Assembly: GCA_018268435.1 (NCBI GenBank)
Contig: JAFDWP010000108.1
Span: 1-40,502 of the forward strand
From: Actinomycetota bacterium
GTDB taxonomy: Bacteria; Actinomycetota; Actinomycetes; Actinomycetales; Microbacteriaceae
Length of the DNA: 40,502 nucleotides
Direction: 5' to 3'
Shown here in pieces: positions 33,508-40,502 of the stretch (within the stretch, counting starts at the first letter, position 1; each line of letters begins with the position of its first letter). The position numbers were made by a program, and so were the translations under genes. The notes under the pieces were generated by a model. The model did no database searches and had not been told where the DNA came from. It worked only from the letters and a program-made list of their open reading frames with translations.

Positions 33508-34971
33508 ATGCAGTTCTCCGGCGAACTCCCCAGGGTCGATCTCACCTACTCCGACGTGTTCCTGGTGCCGCGTCACTCCGATGTCACGAGTCGCCTGCAG
33601 GTCGATCTGGCGCCGCAGGACGGCACCCCCGCGACCATCCCGCTGGTCTCGTCGAACATGAACTCGGTCACCGGTCCGCGGCTCGCCGCGACGCTCGCGC
33701 GCCGGGGCGGGATCGGCGTGCTGCCGCAGGACATGCCGTTGCAGGAGCTGGACGAGGCCATCCGCTGGGTCAAGCGCCAGCCGGTCGCCTGGGACACCCC
33801 GATCGTGCTCTCCCCGCTCGCGACGGTCGACGACGCGCTGCGTCTCATGCCCGCCACCGCAGGCCACGGCGTCGTCGTCGCCGACGCGCCGGGCGGGCCG
33901 GACGGACTGCACGTCGACGCGATCCACGGGGTCCTCCCCGCCGCGCGCCTCGCGACCGCGCTGCGCGACGCCCAGCTGGGCGACCTGGCGCGCGCCGACA
34001 CGCCGTCCCTGGACGCCGAGGACGTGACGGATCCGCGCGCCGCGTTCGACGCCATCACCGCGGTCGAGGCCGAGATGATCACGGTGCTGCAGCACGGGCG
34101 CCTGGTGGGGACGCAGACCGCCCGCGGCGCGCTGCGCTCCACGCTCTACCGTCCCGCGGTCGACGCGTCCGGACGTCTCGCCGTGGCCGCGGCCGTCGGC
34201 ATCAACGGCGACGTGGCCGCCAAGGCCACCGCGCTCGCGGCGGCCGGCGTGGACGTGCTGGTCGTCGACACCGCCCACGGCCACCAGGAGGGCATGCTGC
34301 GGGCGCTGCGCACGGTGGCGGCGCTGGAGCTCGGGATCCCGATCGTGGCGGGCAACATCGTCACCGCCGACGGCGTTCGCGATCTCGTCGACGCCGGGGC
34401 CTCGATTCTCAAGGTCGGCGTCGGGCCGGGGGCGATGTGCACCACGCGCATGATGACGGCGGTGGGACGCCCGCAGTTCTCCGCGGTGCTGGAGACCGCG
34501 CAGGCGGCCGCCGAGCTCGGCGCGCACGTCTGGGCGGACGGGGGAGTGCGCTACCCGCGCGACGTCGCGCTCGCGCTCGCGGCCGGGGCCGCCTCGGTGA
34601 TGATCGGATCCTGGTTCGCCGGCACGATCGAGGCGCCGGGGGAGCTGCTGACCGACGCCGAGGGCCGCATCTTCAAGGAGTCCTGGGGCATGGCGTCGAC
34701 GAAGGCGGTGCAGGCGCGCTTCGGGCGGCTCGACGCGTACGAGCGGGCGCGCAAGGAGCTGTTCGCCGAGGGGATCTCCTCGTCGAAGATCTACCTGGAC
34801 CCGCTCCGGCCGGGGGTGGAGGACCTGCTGGACATGATCACGTCCGGGGTGCGGTCCTCGTTCACCTACGCGGGCGCCTCCTCGGTGCCGGCGTTCCACG
34901 AGCGCGCCCTGGTCGGTCTGCAGTCCGCGGCCGGCTACGAGGAGGGCAAGGCGCTGCCGGTCAGCTGGTGA
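33508..34971 (+). CDS. guaB1: GuaB1 family IMP dehydrogenase-related protein (probable GMP reductase)
   Basis: This 487-aa IMPDH/GMPR barrel has an inserted CBS pair (about 95-215). Key sites are LVSSNMNSVTG (47-56), the barrel strand LVVDTAHGHQEGM, and the catalytic loop VGVGPGAMCTTRMM with C311. The GuaB1 branch differs from true IMPDH, and its mycobacterial member has been reported to act as a CBS-containing GMP reductase returning GMP to IMP. In M. tuberculosis guaB1 (Rv1843c) is also followed by two CorC-type genes. The ATG at 33508 matches the family N-terminus. Confidence 0.94.
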   Translation: MQFSGELPRVDLTYSDVFLVPRHSDVTSRLQVDLAPQDGTPATIPLVSSNMNSVTGPRLAATLARRGGIGVLPQDMPLQELDEAIRWVKRQPVAWDTPIVLSPLATVDDALRLMPATAGHGVVVADAPGGPDGLHVDAIHGVLPAARLATALRDAQLGDLARADTPSLDAEDVTDPRAAFDAITAVEAEMITVLQHGRLVGTQTARGALRSTLYRPAVDASGRLAVAAAVGINGDVAAKATALAAAGVDVLVVDTAHGHQEGMLRALRTVAALELGIPIVAGNIVTADGVRDLVDAGASILKVGVGPGAMCTTRMMTAVGRPQFSAVLETAQAAAELGAHVWADGGVRYPRDVALALAAGAASVMIGSWFAGTIEAPGELLTDAEGRIFKESWGMASTKAVQARFGRLDAYERARKELFAEGISSSKIYLDPLRPGVEDLLDMITSGVRSSFTYAGASSVPAFHERALVGLQSAAGYEEGKALPVSW

Positions 34972-35004
34972 GCCTCGTGCGGCGCGCGGGATGAGCGTCG
35001 CCGC

Positions 35005-35022
35005 GTGCCCTCGGGAGGGCGC
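35005..35022 (+). terminator. hairpin after guaB1
   Basis: GTGCCCT (35005-35011) pairs with AGGGCGC (35016-35022, one G-T wobble) around a 4-nt loop, 34 bp after the guaB1 stop and ahead of the corC promoter. No T tract. Confidence 0.4.
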
Positions 35023-35052
35023 CCGCTCAGCTTCGCCGAGATCGGGTGCCGA

Positions 35053-35058
35053 TAGAAT
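35053..35058 (+). promoter_or_regulatory. -10 element upstream of the leader ORF and corC genes
   Basis: TAGAAT is a strong -10 match. The expected transcription start is near 35065, only about four bases before the leader ORF ATG. The -35 region is poor. Confidence 0.5.
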
Positions 35059-35068
35059 CGTGGGCATC

Positions 35069-35140
35069 ATGGACGACCCTCCCCCTTGCAGTACCTCGCC
35101 CCACAGCCCGCTCTCCGCCTCGGCGGAGGTGACACCGTGA
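35069..35140 (+). CDS. candidate 23-residue leader peptide (MDDPPP...) upstream of corC
   Basis: ATG at 35069 opens 23 codons ending in TGA at 35138-35140. The peptide begins M-D-D-P-P-P-C-S-T-S-P and is Pro/Ser-rich. It would be nearly leaderless from the TAGAAT promoter. Its stop overlaps the corC ATG (TGATG), the usual sign of [13 protein letters not shown] coupling. Two acidic residues followed by three prolines right after the start recall the destabilising Glu-Pro-Asp-Pro start of the MgtL leader of mgtA, a Mg2+ transporter gene. Existence and function are inferred; no expression evidence is available. Confidence 0.45.
   Translation: MDDPPPCSTSPHSPLSASAEVTP
35112..35129 (+). promoter_or_regulatory. 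hairpin sequestering the corC ribosome-binding site
   Basis: CTCCGC (35113-35118) pairs with GCGGAG (35123-35128) around loop ctcg, plus a T-G wobble (35112/35129). The GGAGG ribosome site (35125-35129) is wholly inside the right arm. Ribosomes [11 protein letters not shown] the leader ORF would melt it. Confidence 0.6.
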
Positions 35141-36453
35141 TGGATTACATCTGGTTGGGCGTGGGGCTCCTGCTGATCGTGGGGACGGGACTGTTCGTCG
35201 CCAGCGAGTTCGCCCTGGTCAACCTCGATCGCGCCGATCTGGAGGCGCGCCGGGACCGCGGCGAGAGCCGCCTCGGCATGACCATCGCGGCGCTGAAGAT
35301 CACCTCGACGCATCTGTCGTCGGCGCAGCTGGGCATCACGCTGACCACGCTGCTCACCGGTTTCACGATGGAACCGGCGCTGTCGAACCTGCTCCGCCCG
35401 GTGCTGAGCGGATGGGGGATCCCCGATCCCGTCACCACGACCCTCGCCGTGATCATCGCGATGCTCGTGGCCACGATGCTGTCGATGATCCTCGGCGAGC
35501 TCGTGCCGAAGAACTTCGCGATGGCGCTGCCCGTCGCCACGGCGAAACTCGTGATCCCGTTCCAGACGGTGTTCACGACCGTGTTCCGCCCGATCGTGGC
35601 GCTGCTCAACGGCAGCGCCAACGCCGTGCTGCGCGGGATGGGCATCGAGCCGAAGGAGGAGCTGAGCGGCGCCCGCTCCGCCGAGGAGCTCAGCTCCCTC
35701 GTCCGGCGCTCCGCCAGCGCCGGAGTGCTCGAGGAGGACACCGCCACGCTGCTGGACCGCAGTCTCGGCTTCGCCCGGCTCACCGCGGGCGACGTGATGA
35801 CCCCGCGCCCGAGCATGCACGCGATCGCCGCGGCGGACTCCGCCGACGACGTGATCAGCCTCGCCCGGCGCACCGGGCACAGCCGATTCCCCGTGTACGA
35901 CGAGGACCTCGACGACATCACCGGCGTCGTGCACCTCAAGGCCGCGGTGTCGGTGCCGCGGGAACGCCGCACCGAGGTGCCGGTGGGCGCCCTCGCCTCC
36001 GAGCCGCTGCGGGTGCCCGAGACCGTGCATCTGGACGCTCTCGTGGCGGAGCTGCGCGGCGGCGGCTATCAGCTCGCGATCGTGGTGGACGAGTACGGCG
36101 GGACCGCCGGGATCGTCACCCTCGAGGACCTCGTCGAGGAGATCGTCGGCGAGGTGTCCGATGAGCACGACCGCAGCAGGGCCGGCGTCGTGAAGGGCCG
36201 CGACGGGATCACCTTCCCGGCCGAGCTGCGGCCGGACGAGCTGCGCGCCAGCAGCGGCATCGAGGTGCCGGAGGGCGATGTCTACGACACCGTCGGCGGC
36301 TACGTGATGAGCGTGCTGGAGCGGCTGCCCAGGGCCGGCGACGAGGTGCCCGTGCCCGGCGGCACCCTGCACGTCGTGCGCATGCAGGGCCGCAGGGTGG
36401 ATCGGATCCGCTTCACCGCGGATCCGGACGTCGAGGAAGGGGGCGAGCGATGA
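35140..36453 (+). CDS. CorC/HlyC-CNNM family divalent-cation transport protein 1
   Basis: This 437-aa protein has an N-terminal CNNM/DUF21 membrane domain (about 1-190, [13 protein letters not shown]), a CBS pair (about 205-335: [61 protein letters not shown]) and a C-terminal CorC_HlyC domain. Relatives such as CNNM/CorC and staphylococcal MpfA move Mg2+, probably outward. The ATG at 35140 overlaps the leader ORF stop; a GTG one codon earlier (35137) is an alternative. It is coupled to the next gene by ATGA overlap. An M. tuberculosis pair (Rv1842c-Rv1841c) has the same order after guaB1. Confidence 0.93.
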   Translation: MDYIWLGVGLLLIVGTGLFVASEFALVNLDRADLEARRDRGESRLGMTIAALKITSTHLSSAQLGITLTTLLTGFTMEPALSNLLRPVLSGWGIPDPVTTTLAVIIAMLVATMLSMILGELVPKNFAMALPVATAKLVIPFQTVFTTVFRPIVALLNGSANAVLRGMGIEPKEELSGARSAEELSSLVRRSASAGVLEEDTATLLDRSLGFARLTAGDVMTPRPSMHAIAAADSADDVISLARRTGHSRFPVYDEDLDDITGVVHLKAAVSVPRERRTEVPVGALASEPLRVPETVHLDALVAELRGGGYQLAIVVDEYGGTAGIVTLEDLVEEIVGEVSDEHDRSRAGVVKGRDGITFPAELRPDELRASSGIEVPEGDVYDTVGGYVMSVLERLPRAGDEVPVPGGTLHVVRMQGRRVDRIRFTADPDVEEGGER

Positions 36454-37511
36454 ACGACTGGGCCGGAATCGCGTGGCTGTTCGTGCTGCTCGCCTTCAAC
36501 GCGTTCTTCGTGGGCGCCGAGTTCGCGGTCATCTCCGCACGGCGCTCGCAGATCGAGCCGCTCGCCGAGCGCGGATCCCGGTCCGCGCGCACCGCGCTGT
36601 ACGCGATGGAGCATGCGACGCTCATGCTCGCGACCTCGCAGCTCGGCATCACCGTGTGCTCGCTGCTGATCCTGAACGTCTCCGAGCCGGCGATGCACCA
36701 CCTGCTCGCGGCTCCCCTGGGGGCGCTGGGTCTCGCGGCGGGCGCCGTGGACGCGGTCGCGTTCATCATCACCCTCGTGATCGTGTCGTTCCTGCACGTG
36801 GTGTTCGGCGAGATGGTTCCGAAGAACCTCGCGTTCTCGCTGCCCGACCGGGCCGTGCTGATCCTGGCGACGCCGCTGGTGTGGTTGTCGAAGGTGTTCT
36901 ACCCCGTGATCCGCGCGCTCAACGCCACGGCCAACGGTGTCGTGCGCCTGTTCCGGGTGGAGCCGAAGGACGAGGCCGCCTCGACCTTCACGCTCGACGA
37001 GGTCGCCACCATCGTCGACCAGTCCCGCCGCGAGGGCGTGCTGGACGACGCGGCCGGCACCGTGAGCGCCGTCGTCGAGTTCACCGACAAGGATGCGCGC
37101 GACGTCGCCGTCCCGTTGGCCGGGCTCGTCACGCTGCCGATCGGAGCGACCCCGGACGATGTGGAGCGGGCGGTCGCCAAGCACGGCTTCTCCCGCTACG
37201 TGATCGTCGACGCCGAGGGGGCGCCGATGGGCTACGTGCACCTCAAGGACGTGATCCGCTCCGTGGAGGGGCCGGGTGCGGATGCGCAGGCCGCCGCGCC
37301 GATCCCCGCCAAGCGCATCCACCAGATGGTGCCGATGCAGGAGGACACCGACCTCGAGGACGCCCTGGCGATCATGCGGCGCGCCGGACGGCACCTGGCC
37401 CAGGTGCGCGACGCGGCCGGGGAGACCACGGCGATCCTGTTCCTCGAGGACATCATCGAGGAGCTCGTCGGCGAGGTGCGCGACATCACGCGGCGCGGCT
37501 TCGGGCGCTGA
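36450..37511 (+). CDS. CorC/HlyC-CNNM family protein 2, lacking the C-terminal CorC domain
   Basis: This 353-aa paralogue of the preceding protein has a CNNM/DUF21 membrane domain (FVGAEFAVISARRSQIEPLAE, GEMVPKNLAFSLP) and a CBS pair (about 205-345: FSRYVIVDAEGAPMGYVHLKD, TAILFLEDIIEELVGEV). It stops shortly after the second CBS, without the CorC_HlyC domain. The two proteins probably form a heteromeric transporter (inference from coupling by ATGA overlap and conserved pairing). It converges on the oxidoreductase gene with 15 bp between stops. Confidence 0.92.
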   Translation: MNDWAGIAWLFVLLAFNAFFVGAEFAVISARRSQIEPLAERGSRSARTALYAMEHATLMLATSQLGITVCSLLILNVSEPAMHHLLAAPLGALGLAAGAVDAVAFIITLVIVSFLHVVFGEMVPKNLAFSLPDRAVLILATPLVWLSKVFYPVIRALNATANGVVRLFRVEPKDEAASTFTLDEVATIVDQSRREGVLDDAAGTVSAVVEFTDKDARDVAVPLAGLVTLPIGATPDDVERAVAKHGFSRYVIVDAEGAPMGYVHLKDVIRSVEGPGADAQAAAPIPAKRIHQMVPMQEDTDLEDALAIMRRAGRHLAQVRDAAGETTAILFLEDIIEELVGEVRDITRRGFGR

Positions 37512-37526
37512 CCCGGCCGACCGCGC

Positions 37527-38594
37527 TCAGCGCCAGCGGGCGCGCAGGTACTGGTCGGGCCAGGCGACCTCGTCGCCGAGCTCATGCGCGGCCCGCAGAC
37601 CGAAATGCGGGTCGCGCAGCCATTCCCGGGCGGCGAAGACCGCGTCGGCGGCACCGGCGGTGAGCACGGCCTCGGCCTGCGCGCCGTCGGTGAGCAGCCC
37701 GACGGCGGAGGCACGGATGCGGCCGCCCTGGCGCACCGCCGCGGCGAGCGGCACCTGGTAGCCCGGGTGCACGTCGATGCGCTGATGGGCGACGAGTCCG
37801 CCGCTGGAGACGTCGATGAGATCCGCGCCGTGCGCCACGGACCAGTCCGCGACGAGGGCGGCCTCGTCCGGCGTGAACCCGCCGGGGGCGTGGTCGGTGG
37901 CCGAGATCCGCACGAACACCGGCACGGCCCCGCCGGCCACCCGGCGCACGGCCTCGGTGACCTCCAGCAGCAGGCGGGCGCGGTTCTCGAGCGTTCCGCC
38001 ATAGGCGTCGTCGCGGTGGTTGCTGAGCGGCGACAGGAACTGATGCAGCAGGTATCCGTGCGCGCCGTGGATCTCCAGCACGTCGAAGCCGGCGTCCAGG
38101 GCGCGGCGGGCGGCGGCCGCGAAGCCGGCGACCACGGCGGCGATCCCCGGGCCGTCGAGCGCCGTGGGCGCGGCGAAGCCCTCGAACGCCAGGGCGGACG
38201 GCGCGACCGTCGTCCATCCGCCCTCGGCCGCGGGGACGGATCCGCGATCCGCGGCCCACGGCCACCACGTCGACGCCTTGCGCCCGGCATGCGCGAGCTG
38301 CACGCCGATGTGCGCGCCGCGGGCGTGCGCCGCCGCCACGATCGGCGCCCACGCGTCCCGCTGGGTGTCGTTCCAGAGTCCGGTGTCGCGGGGGCTGATC
38401 CGCCCCTCCGGCAGCACCGCCGTGGCCTCGGCCATGATGAGCCCCGCGCCGCCCGAGGCGAACTGCACGAGGTGGGCGTGGTGCCACTCCTGCGGCACGC
38501 CGTCGACCGCGCTGTACATGCACATCGGGGAGACCCACAGCCGGTTGCGCAGGGTCAGGGAGCGGACGGTCAGGGGGGAGAACAGGAGGCTCAC
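37527..38594 (-). CDS. NADH:flavin oxidoreductase, YqjM-type old yellow enzyme
   Basis: This 355-aa FMN barrel belongs to the thermophilic-like/YqjM class of ene-reductases. It has the regulatory Cys-x-Tyr in VSPMCMYS (C25, Y27), IGVQLAHAGRKAS, the substrate-binding pair H176/H179 in EIHGAHGYLLHQFLSP, NHRDDAYGGTLENR, and a C-terminal Arg-rich end. Such enzymes reduce activated C=C bonds using NAD(P)H; the natural substrate is unknown, and detoxification of electrophiles is likely. The start is GTG at 38592-38594. Confidence 0.95.
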   Translation of the reverse strand: MSLLFSPLTVRSLTLRNRLWVSPMCMYSAVDGVPQEWHHAHLVQFASGGAGLIMAEATAVLPEGRISPRDTGLWNDTQRDAWAPIVAAAHARGAHIGVQLAHAGRKASTWWPWAADRGSVPAAEGGWTTVAPSALAFEGFAAPTALDGPGIAAVVAGFAAAARRALDAGFDVLEIHGAHGYLLHQFLSPLSNHRDDAYGGTLENRARLLLEVTEAVRRVAGGAVPVFVRISATDHAPGGFTPDEAALVADWSVAHGADLIDVSSGGLVAHQRIDVHPGYQVPLAAAVRQGGRIRASAVGLLTDGAQAEAVLTAGAADAVFAAREWLRDPHFGLRAAHELGDEVAWPDQYLRARWR

Positions 38595-38600
38595 GGGACG

Positions 38601-38606
38601 ACGCTA
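38601..38606 (-). promoter_or_regulatory. -10 element of the oxidoreductase gene, leaderless arrangement
   Basis: TAGCGT on the minus strand lies exactly six bases before the GTG start, with no ribosome site between. Confidence 0.5.
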
Positions 38607-38686
38607 CCCGCCGCCGCCGGGGGTGCGGGCCGTGACGGGCGGATCCGTCCGGAGCCGCGGAGGCGACGGCCGACGCCGCGGCGCAC

Positions 38687-38692
38687 TACCGT
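38687..38692 (+). promoter_or_regulatory. nnrD -10 element, leaderless arrangement
   Basis: TACCGT lies exactly six bases before the nnrD ATG at 38699. Confidence 0.5.
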
Positions 38693-38698
38693 TGAGCC

Positions 38699-39652
38699 AT
38701 GCCCTCGTCCCCGCCCCGCCGTGATGCGCACGCCCGCATCCTCTGGACGAGGGACGACGTGCGGCCGCTGCTGCGGGTGCCGGGGCCTGCCGATGACAAG
38801 CGCAGCCGCGGCACCGTCGCCCTGCGCACCGGATCCGAGGCGTATCCGGGTGCCGCGGTGCTCGGGGTCGAGGCCGCGTGGCGCGCGGGCGCGGGCTACG
38901 TGCGCTACGTCGGTCCGCGGCGGCCAGCGGATCTCGTGCTCGCCCGGCGTCCGGAGACGGTCGTGACAGACTCGGCGCACGACGCCGCGGGCGGGCACGC
39001 AGACGCGTGGGTCGTCGGCTCCGGCACCGACCCCGCGCTGCGCACCGCCGAGGAGGCCACGGCGCTGCGGCGCCTGCTCGACGGCACGGCAGCGGTCGTC
39101 GTGGATGCGGGTGCGCTGGACCTGCTTCCCGCCCGCACCCCGGTGATCGCCACGCCGCACACGGGGGAGTTCGCGCGGCTGCGCGCGGTGCTCGGGATGG
39201 CGCCGGTCGACGCCGCGACGCTGCGGGATCCGGCCGCTCGGGCGGCGGCCGTCCTCCGCACCGCGGATGCGCTCGGCGGAACCCTGCTGCTGAAGGGGGC
39301 GACCACGCTCGTCGCGGACCCCGGTGCCGCGCACGCGATCGCGGTCGACGCCGGCACCGGATGGCTCGCGGCCGCGGGCACCGGGGACGTGCTGGCCGGT
39401 GTGATCGGCGCGCTCGTCGCCGCCGACCGTGCGGGCGGGCGGCGCACACCCCTGGCCGAGCTCGCGGCGAGCGCCGCCTGGCTGCACGGCAGCGCCGGGC
39501 GCATCGCCGCCCGCGGCGACGGCGGCGTCGGCCACCCCGTCGTGGCGCTGGACGTCGCCGAGGCGCTGCCCGACGCGTTCGGCCGGGCGCTCGCCGAGGA
39601 CGTCGACCCCGCGGGCCTCGACGACCATCCGATCGAGGAGGAGGACGCGTGA
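38699..39652 (+). CDS. nnrD: ADP-dependent NAD(P)HX dehydratase
   Basis: This 317-aa ribokinase-fold enzyme repairs hydrated NADH and NADPH. It has K-R-S-R-G-T-V-A-L near residue 35, an AAWRAGAGYVRY segment, ATPHTGEFARL, LLKGATTLVADP and the signature AAGTGDVLAGVIGALVAA. In many bacteria it is fused to the NAD(P)HX epimerase NnrE; here the dehydratase stands alone and no epimerase domain is visible. It is coupled to the membrane glycosyltransferase gene by GTGA overlap, a context with no obvious biochemical link. Confidence 0.94.
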   Translation: MPSSPPRRDAHARILWTRDDVRPLLRVPGPADDKRSRGTVALRTGSEAYPGAAVLGVEAAWRAGAGYVRYVGPRRPADLVLARRPETVVTDSAHDAAGGHADAWVVGSGTDPALRTAEEATALRRLLDGTAAVVVDAGALDLLPARTPVIATPHTGEFARLRAVLGMAPVDAATLRDPAARAAAVLRTADALGGTLLLKGATTLVADPGAAHAIAVDAGTGWLAAAGTGDVLAGVIGALVAADRAGGRRTPLAELAASAAWLHGSAGRIAARGDGGVGHPVVALDVAEALPDAFGRALAEDVDPAGLDDHPIEEEDA

Positions 39653-40502
39653 GCGGTGCGGAGCTGAGGGGCGCGGACCGTGCCGGATCGAGCCGGATCC
39701 CCGGCAGTCCCGGATCGGCCGCGCGGCGCGGACGGGGGCTGTCCCTCACGACGCTGTGGCTGGCGTTCGTCGTCGCGCACCTCTACGTCGCCACCGTGGG
39801 ATGGGTCCTGCCGGCGCTGCCGATGGGCGACACCGTGTTCGTGTACGAGCCCTGGGCTCGGGACGCCCTCGGCGGCGGGCCGATCGTCGGGATCACCACC
39901 AGCTGGGTGTACCCGCAGCTCGCCCTCGTGCCGATGCTCCTCGCGCAGGGCGTCTCGCTGCTCCTGCATCCGCTGATCCCCGGTGCGTATGCGGCCGGTT
40001 CCGCGAGCTACGTCGTCGCGTGGTCGATCCTCGTCACGGTCCTCGACGCGGTCGGGTTCGCGTTCCTGCTGCGCGGCACGCGGGCGCGCCGCAGCCGGAT
40101 CCGCCGCCGTGCCGGACTGTTCTGGATGGCGGCCCTCGTGCTGCTCGGGCCGATCGCGATGTTCCGCATCGACGCGATCACGGTGCCCCTCGCGATCATC
40201 GGCGGGCTCTGGGTGTTCTCCCGACCCGCGGTCGCGAGCGCGCTGTTCACGGTCGGCGCCTGGATCAAGATCTGGCCGGGCGCGCTGTTCGTCGCCGCGC
40301 TCGCACTGCTGCGCGGGCGGATCCGGATGATCCTCTCGGCCGCGACCGTGACGTTCGTCGTGATCCTGGGCCTCGTGCTGCTGGGCGGAGGCGCCAACCT
40401 CCCCGGCTTCCTCAGCCAGATGACCGGCCGCGGGCTGCAGATCGAGGCGGTCGGCGCGACGCCGCTGCTGTGGCTCACGCAGACCGGCCTGACCCGCATC
40501 GA
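39649..40502 (+). CDS. GT87-like integral membrane (manno)syltransferase, N-terminal part
   Basis: The reading frame opens with GTG at 39649-39651, overlapping the nnrD stop, and stays open for 284 codons to the window end, so the C-terminus is missing. After a basic Gly/Ser-rich stretch of about 32 residues come multiple membrane helices. Motifs include M-G-D-T-V-F-V-Y-E-P-W, S-W-V-Y-P-Q-L-A-L-V-P, and W-I-K-I-W-P-G-A-L-F-V. The acidic loop after the first helix and the K-I-W-P helix are typical of DUF2029/GT87 polyprenyl-phosphate-dependent mannosyltransferases that build envelope glycolipids. The exact substrate is unknown. Confidence 0.82.
   Translation, partial: MSGAELRGADRAGSSRIPGSPGSAARRGRGLSLTTLWLAFVVAHLYVATVGWVLPALPMGDTVFVYEPWARDALGGGPIVGITTSWVYPQLALVPMLLAQGVSLLLHPLIPGAYAAGSASYVVAWSILVTVLDAVGFAFLLRGTRARRSRIRRRAGLFWMAALVLLGPIAMFRIDAITVPLAIIGGLWVFSRPAVASALFTVGAWIKIWPGALFVAALALLRGRIRMILSAATVTFVVILGLVLLGGGANLPGFLSQMTGRGLQIEAVGATPLLWLTQTGLTRI

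Noticed and set aside
34972-35139. Mg2+ riboswitch (M-box) or yybP-type riboswitch before corC
   Set aside because: The space between promoter and start is only about 75 nt and is occupied by the leader ORF; no multi-stem aptamer fits.
33394-36372. Long minus-strand open frame opposite guaB1 and corC
   Set aside because: Antisense of two well-supported genes, compositionally skewed, no domain.

Overview
The window is chromosomal DNA from a high-G+C actinobacterium (roughly 70% G+C by eye), most likely Microbacteriaceae and probably Microbacterium or a close relative. The evidence is gene content: MtrA-MtrB-LpqB, WhiB1, PdtaS, a SigH/ZAS anti-sigma pair, Kgd, GuaB1 and an Rv3235-family protein. 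Much of the order (mtrA-mtrB-lpqB-comF-hpf-secA; pdtaS-whiB1; rsgA-aroA-sigH-rshA; guaB1-corC-corC) matches blocks known from Mycobacterium tuberculosis. I see no prophage, insertion sequence, CRISPR array, tRNA or rRNA. It reads as core genome, densely packed, with many 4-bp ATGA/GTGA overlaps. No gap between genes exceeds 300 bp.

Layout. 1-100: start of a Fur-family regulator behind a palindromic operator. 193-5938 (minus): five-gene operon of a multi-pass membrane protein, DUF4129, DUF4350, MoxR ATPase and DUF58. 6143-10269 (plus): mtrA-mtrB-lpqB, sensing and controlling the cell envelope. 10364-11873: comF-like gene and hpf (ribosome hibernation), closed by a 21-bp-stem terminator. 11945-13950 (minus): coiled-coil Gly-rich protein and a PadR regulator. 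14200-18303 (plus): secA and alaA. 18320-21722: an orphan CpaE-like/SAF/HTH group, an uncharacterised protein and an Rv3235-family protein, with two perfect DnaA boxes in its intergenic spaces. 21789-23573: PdtaS kinase and WhiB1, convergent. 23825-28159: small membrane protein, bcp, rsgA, aroA, then sigH and its anti-sigma factor. 28210-33327: Eis-like acetyltransferase and Kgd, convergent across a strong terminator. 33508-37511: guaB1 and two CorC/CNNM-type proteins. 37527-40502: old-yellow-enzyme homologue, NAD(P)HX dehydratase and the start of a GT87-like membrane glycosyltransferase.

Themes. The window concentrates stress and envelope regulators (MtrAB, PdtaS, WhiB1, SigH, HPF) with housekeeping enzymes. 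Many transcription units begin with TAnnnT exactly six bases before the start codon, the pattern expected for leaderless mRNAs. The most interesting candidate is upstream of the first CorC-type gene: a 23-codon, nearly leaderless reading frame beginning Met-Asp-Asp-Pro-Pro-Pro. Its stop codon overlaps the corC start, and its tail contains a hairpin that would hide the corC ribosome-binding site. This could be a nascent-peptide sensor (Mg2+ or proline/EF-P dependent) controlling a divalent-cation transporter. That is inference and has not been tested.
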